The notes below the pieces were generated by a model, which was not told the DNA's origin, did not search any database, and saw nothing but the letters and a program-made list of their open reading frames with translations. The position numbers were made by a program, and so were the translations under genes. This document shows positions 60,051 through 64,000 of a stretch of DNA of 64,000 nt, one piece after another. Each line of letters opens with the position of its first letter. Position 1 is the first letter of the stretch. Source of the stretch: Symsagittifera roscoffensis (lineage: Eukaryota > Xenacoelomorpha > Acoela > Convolutidae); assembly GCF_963678635.1 (NCBI RefSeq), contig NC_087067.1, positions 18,613,018 to 18,677,017 of the forward strand. Direction: 5' to 3'.

Positions 60051-63000
60051 CTGGAAAAATATGATTAACTGAAAATGCTAGTTTAAAAATCAGGTAACTT
60101 TATAAAGACAGCTCAATCTTTCAAAAGTGTGCTTTAACCACAATACAACTGGTTTTTGACCTGGTAGATTTTTCAAAAAAAAATTGAAAAACATTCTTCC
60201 TGATCTTAAATCAAAATTTTTAAATCTTCAAAAACACTAACTTTAACTTCGAAGCCTGAAAAAATAGGTCAAAAATAACCCTTTTTGGTTTAATTGGTAT
60301 GATTCCATATTTCAAGAAGCTATCAATAAAATTGGCGCTGAACTAAAACTTATGAAAATGATAAATAGGAAGTTATCATTTTTTGAATCATTGTCGAAAT
60401 TCTTCCAGCAAAAACAACTTAAGTTTTTTTCGTTTTACCGTTGCGATGAGAGCGAAAACATTAGTTTTAAATGATATGATAAGTGAACAAAGAAGTTCGG
60501 AGCATTCTGCTGTAGTTGCACAGTATGCGACTGCTACTTTTCCGTTGTCCGACACAGTTTCATCTTTTCTAATTTCTAAGTCAACATCATTTTCGTTCGA
60601 TTTTTCAAAGCTGATTCTATCCTAGGATTTGCGGCGTTGTTCAGAATTGACACTTGTTACAAAGAGCGCACATCAAAGATGGTCTCGAGCGCAAATGTAA
60701 CTGCAGGCCATTTATGCCAGGCGACATGTGTTCTTGTCACGTTAGGGGATAGCTAAACACGGTTTTGCGACATCAATCGCGAGAAAATGGGAGACTCTTT
60801 GTCGGAAAAAAGTACCTATTCCAACATGTCGATGCGTCAAGAACTCTCCAAGTACATTTTTTTGCCGTGAAAAACTTCACTTTTTATTCGACAACTGGTG
60901 TTGACGCTATTTTTAAAACTATTTTTCAACACACAAATTGAACAAATAAAGAAAAAAGCAAAAGATTCTCTAAAGTTCGTTTTCACCTAAGATTAATCAT
61001 ATACGTATCTGATATATTCCAAAAAAGAAAAAAGTAGTGCGTCCAACATCTAACATCCGGCGCCTGGATAAACTCCTTTCGTTTCAGTTATGTCCATACT
61101 TGAGTTACATATGGAATCAGTGTTATACATCTGGTATCCGTTATAAAATTAGCTTTAATACTCCCATTTTTTTATTTTGTACAACGGCCATGATGCTAGA
61201 AATCCTTCCCATTAGTATTAGTCATGTCTGATTGAACTTCATGTTCCACATCATTTATTTTAGCGTACATGTACACAAAGACTCATACAGAAAAACCTGG
61301 CGCAAAAAAAAATATTTTTCCGTATTCGGTTTTTGTCTAAAAAAGGGGAAAAAAGAAGGATTGCGAGCACAAAGAAAATGCGTTTCATTCACCGGTGCGA
61401 ATCTATTATTTATTAAAATGCTTCCAGATCTTAATAAATCCTTTTATTTATCCAGCAATAAAGGAAATATTGTATACATTATAATATTTGAAAACGTCTG
61501 CGTGTCTGAATCAGAGTAAAAAATCAGCTGGAACCTGTTTGTTTTTCCAGAGAATGACTAATCGAACGATCGGCTGAATTGCAGCTGGTCTGTCAAATAT
61601 TAATGACTCCTCTATCGAGCTATTGTTTGCAGCAGAGCTGACATTTTTCAAGAAAAATCAATTAAATTTTGTTGACCAAACTTCAGTTTGTAATGAAACT
61701 CCAAAACGAGCACAACTATTAATACTAACCTCAATGTTGGTGGTCACAATCTACTCACATAAAACAGCGAATAGAACGTCAACAAAAAAGAATTACGGAG
61801 GTCAGAGATTTTTTTAAAATTCAAAAGGAATGTGAGATAAAAATTACGAAGGACTAGAAAAAAATTATCAAAATTGTAAAAATTGTAGAAAATGCTTTAA
61901 AACACTGAAATTAAAATTTTACCATCAATTGGAGGCAAGGTCGCATATTTCTGCTTGATATCGATGATCTGCTGATGACGTATCCTCAGCCGCTCCTCCA
62001 GTTCCGCTCTTCCCACGACTGCACCTCCGAGTCCCGCCAAACCGTAGTTTCCCGGAGCGGAATCAGTGCTCATTGGGACCCCCAGATCTTTCTGTGGACC
62101 CACAAACCCCATTTGACTCGGTCCTCGAGGAGGGTAAAGAAGTCCCCCTGATTGTGGCGGGCGTGGAGAAGGGGTCGAAGGGGAGGGTGATGAGCCGAGA
62201 GAGCGAAGCTGAACTTGAGCGACACTATCGGACAAGATATCGCGCAGCTCTTCGCTCGGGATCCGATGACATGCTCGCAGATGATCCCGAAGGGATTGAC
62301 GTTGCTTATATGCCTAAAAAATACAAAATATCATTATCCAGTGAATTCATAATTTAGAGTTGCTGCTAACGAGGATTAGCTGCCTTGTTGAAAGTTTTTC
62401 AACATATGAATATGCACAATCGCCAAATGGTTGCGATCGGCGTCAAATGTTTGCCAAGCCTTCAACGTGGAATAAATATATTTGACATGCACATCATGAC
62501 GCAAATTACTGGAAATTTCGTAATCTCTGATCTGAAAATCTTTAAAATTTTACAATTTTAAAGCATATGAAGCAAAACAGTTTGTTTAACTGAGAAAAAA
62601 AATTAATAAATCCAGTTGTGCAAGGTTCTGGTTCATCAACCATTTTTTCTCAAATATGTTACTTGATACGAAAGTAGCTATCTTACGACTAAGGTCCCGA
62701 TTATTGCACCCGTTGTATACGACAAATGCACAATTCAGTTCATACTTCCAATATTTCCAATACCAGAACAAAGGATTTCTTGGATCTTTTCAAGTGTCAT
62801 ATGTTCATGTTATCTAAGTGATTGTCCAAATTACGGGAGAAAACTCAGAGTCACGAGGAAGTCTAAACAAACTCCTCTTTCCTAGTATGTCTTTGAAATT
62901 GAACATCTTTATTGTCCTAGCTGATAATTGATAAGAATAAGCGATGCCAACGATCGACATTAAAAGCGAGAAAACCAACAACTGTTTCTCAAGCGTTTGT

Positions 63001-64000
63001 TTTGTTTTTGTTTCCTCTTCTAGTATTGGATAATTTCCAAAGAGAATTAGAAAACAATTAAATCAGTTAGCTTGATTTCCTACTGATCCGCATCTGTGTG
63101 AAAAAATACAAACAATGGATTGAGCCACAAGTGTTCAAATTCAAGATGGCATTAATTACTTGTAAATCATTATTTTTTGGCGGTTCATGAGAAAATTGAA
63201 AAAAAAAGCCTTTTTCTCAAATCTTCGCAACGTGACAGCAATAAAAAGATGTGTGTCAACATCAGAGGCGATCTAATACCAACAATAAACTCTTCGCAGC
63301 AGCGGCTGTCAAATCATTAAATTGATAGAAAAAGAGGCAGTTCCATTTAAAAAATGTCTGCAATTAATTTGATTAAATTTGAAAAATTTGCGTTTTGCAG
63401 TCAAGATTTATCAAGTACGAAAAGCTCCATTCGGTTAAATCAACTTGTAAACCACTAGCGTATGTTAAAAAAAGGGATCAAGTAACAATCCTTTCGAACT
63501 CAGAATTCAAACTCAGAACCAAGTTAACATCCTCCCCCCTAAACGGATTTGGGGAGGACGATGTTAACTTGGTCCAAAAAAAAGAAAGTTTTTTTTACCT
63601 GACTACAATAAGTGCACTTGTATCGTTTGTTCAGGAAATGTGTCGATTTATGAGTCAGCAAAGCATCCTTGCGTTTAGTCGCGTAACTGCACTGATCGCA
63701 TTTGAAAGGCTTGCTGTCTAAATGTGTCTGCTTGTGTCGGGACAAGTTTCCTTTCTGTGTGAAGCCGAGACCACATTCGTCGCAAACGAACGGTCGTTCG
63801 CCAGTGTGTTTTCGCTGGTGAATCGCAAAGGAAGCGTTCGAATGAAACGTGTGGCCACATTCTTCGCACTTGATCGGAATGGGAAGTTTCGACAGAAAAT
63901 TCGAACCATTCGCATCGCCTCGCTTCGTTTCGGATTCTTCTCGGTGTTGTTTCGGGTTTTCGGTGACGTCCAGGCTATGTTGTCGAACTGTGTTCACGTG
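58963..64000 (-). CDS. Ikaros (IKZF) family zinc-finger transcription factor, 3 exons in window, 5' end outside
   Basis: Exons in transcript order are 64000-63599, 62313-61923 and 60050-58963. They join in phase to 626 residues and a stop; the 5' end is cut by the window edge. Four N-terminal C2H2/C2HC fingers carry the Ikaros linkers (HTGERPF, KPFKC) and the signature FTQKGNL, RKDAL and YKQRQSL blocks; these bind DNA. The last exon ends in two fingers of the Ikaros dimerisation type (VMYTIHLGLH, then CNMCGF, DFASHIARGDH). Such proteins are nuclear regulators of transcription. The middle is Pro/Ser/His/Gln-rich and probably disordered. Ikaros is a better match than hunchback because of the four-finger block and the C2HC fourth finger. 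I do not assign a paralogue number. Confidence 0.9.
60889..61922 (-). other. Intron of the Ikaros-family gene, nothing recognised
   Basis: Single-copy AT-rich sequence between the duplication edge and the middle exon. Three + strand frames of 64-95 codons lack domains and are not called. Confidence 0.5.
61923..62313 (-). CDS. Ikaros-family middle exon (second half of zinc finger 4)
   Basis: The acceptor attttttag|GCATATAAG continues finger 4 as AYKQRQSLRDHLRACH, supplying its two zinc-ligand residues in C2HC form. A Pro/Ser/Gly-rich linker follows, then a charged stretch with coiled-coil potential (RAELEERLRIRHQQIIDIKQ). The donor is attgatg|gtaaaa (phase 1), matching the next acceptor. Confidence 0.92.
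62314..63598 (-). other. Intron splitting zinc finger 4, nothing recognised
   Basis: AT-rich sequence. A 21-base word (cctcccccctaaacggatttg) and its near-complement (ggggaggacgatgttaacttgg against ccaagttaacatcctcccc) form an inverted repeat at about 63520-63573, close to the donor. Nothing else was supported. Confidence 0.5.
63599..64000 (-). CDS. Ikaros-family exon with zinc fingers 1-3 and half of 4
   Basis: The frame is open to the window edge, so the 5' border is unknown. Finger 1 is CEECGHTF with HQRKH, finger 2 CDECGLGFTQKGNLSRHKQTH, finger 3 CDQCSYATKRKDALLTHKSTH. Finger 4 begins CTYCSQ and is cut by the donor tcag|gtaaaa (phase 0). A Lys/Glu/Arg-rich stretch precedes finger 1. Confidence 0.93.

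Larger units (their letters stand above)
50580..60888. repeat. 10.3 kb segmental duplication, copy B
   Basis: This is the direct tandem partner of 40259-50570. Beyond 60888 the sequence is single-copy intron of the Ikaros-family gene. Local differences from A include an extra ~22 bp repeat at 55270-55310 (attagccgctcccttaacca twice), an extra ~25 bp repeat at 58545-58600, and two minisatellite units instead of six at 58263. Confidence 0.93.

Noticed and set aside
61037-61817. Three consecutive + strand frames (64-95 codons) as a small gene.
   Set aside because: AT-rich, no domains, no splice or repeat support, and they lie antisense in an intron of the Ikaros-family gene.

Overview
The window is AT-rich, intron-rich animal DNA dominated by decayed transposable elements and tandem duplications, with parts of two real genes. 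One is the 3' part of a YTHDC2-like RNA helicase gene on the + strand. The other is an Ikaros (IKZF) family zinc-finger gene on the - strand that runs off the right edge. An Ikaros-type gene together with BEL/Pao, Ty3/gypsy, CR1/L2-like LINE, tRNA-SINE and hAT-like MITE sequences suggests a deuterostome. The fast divergence of the YTH domain would fit a tunicate, but the species is an inference and not proven. No bacterial gene, CRISPR array or rRNA gene was seen.

Layout. 1-6480: four head-to-tail copies of a ~1718 bp unit, the last one truncated. 6481-7775: decayed sequence, possibly gag-like. 7776-9565: an exact-length 895 bp tandem duplication. 9949-10889: an unrecognised decayed coding-like block with ~150 bp inverted repeat arms. 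11751-31355: eleven exons of the YTHDC2-like gene, whose phases all join into 2673 nt (890 codons plus stop). They encode the C-terminal OB-fold, a strongly diverged YTH-like domain with no tryptophan, and a ~390-residue Ser/Gln/Asn-rich tail. Its introns hold a small LTR element, MITEs, a SINE, and a dead BEL/Pao element in an ~11 kb intron.

31.4-36.5 kb: intergenic repeats, including a diverged 'empty-site' paralogue of the later gypsy insertion locus, a nested foldback and a CR1/L2-like LINE fragment. 36562-41908: three tandem ~1785 bp units carrying a LINE reverse-transcriptase fragment. 40259-60888: a 10.3 kb segment duplicated directly in tandem (copies A and B). Each copy carries the end of a LINE unit, an internally deleted gypsy LTR element and the last exon of the Ikaros-family gene.

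The Ikaros-family gene reads leftward: zinc fingers 1-4 (exons at 63599-64000 and 61923-62313), then the terminal exon with the C-terminal finger pair in copy B (58963-60050). Copy A of that exon (48636-49733) lies downstream of the stop. It has a frameshift and has lost a zinc-binding cysteine, so it is a fresh partial pseudogene. The two genes converge; no functional link between them is visible.
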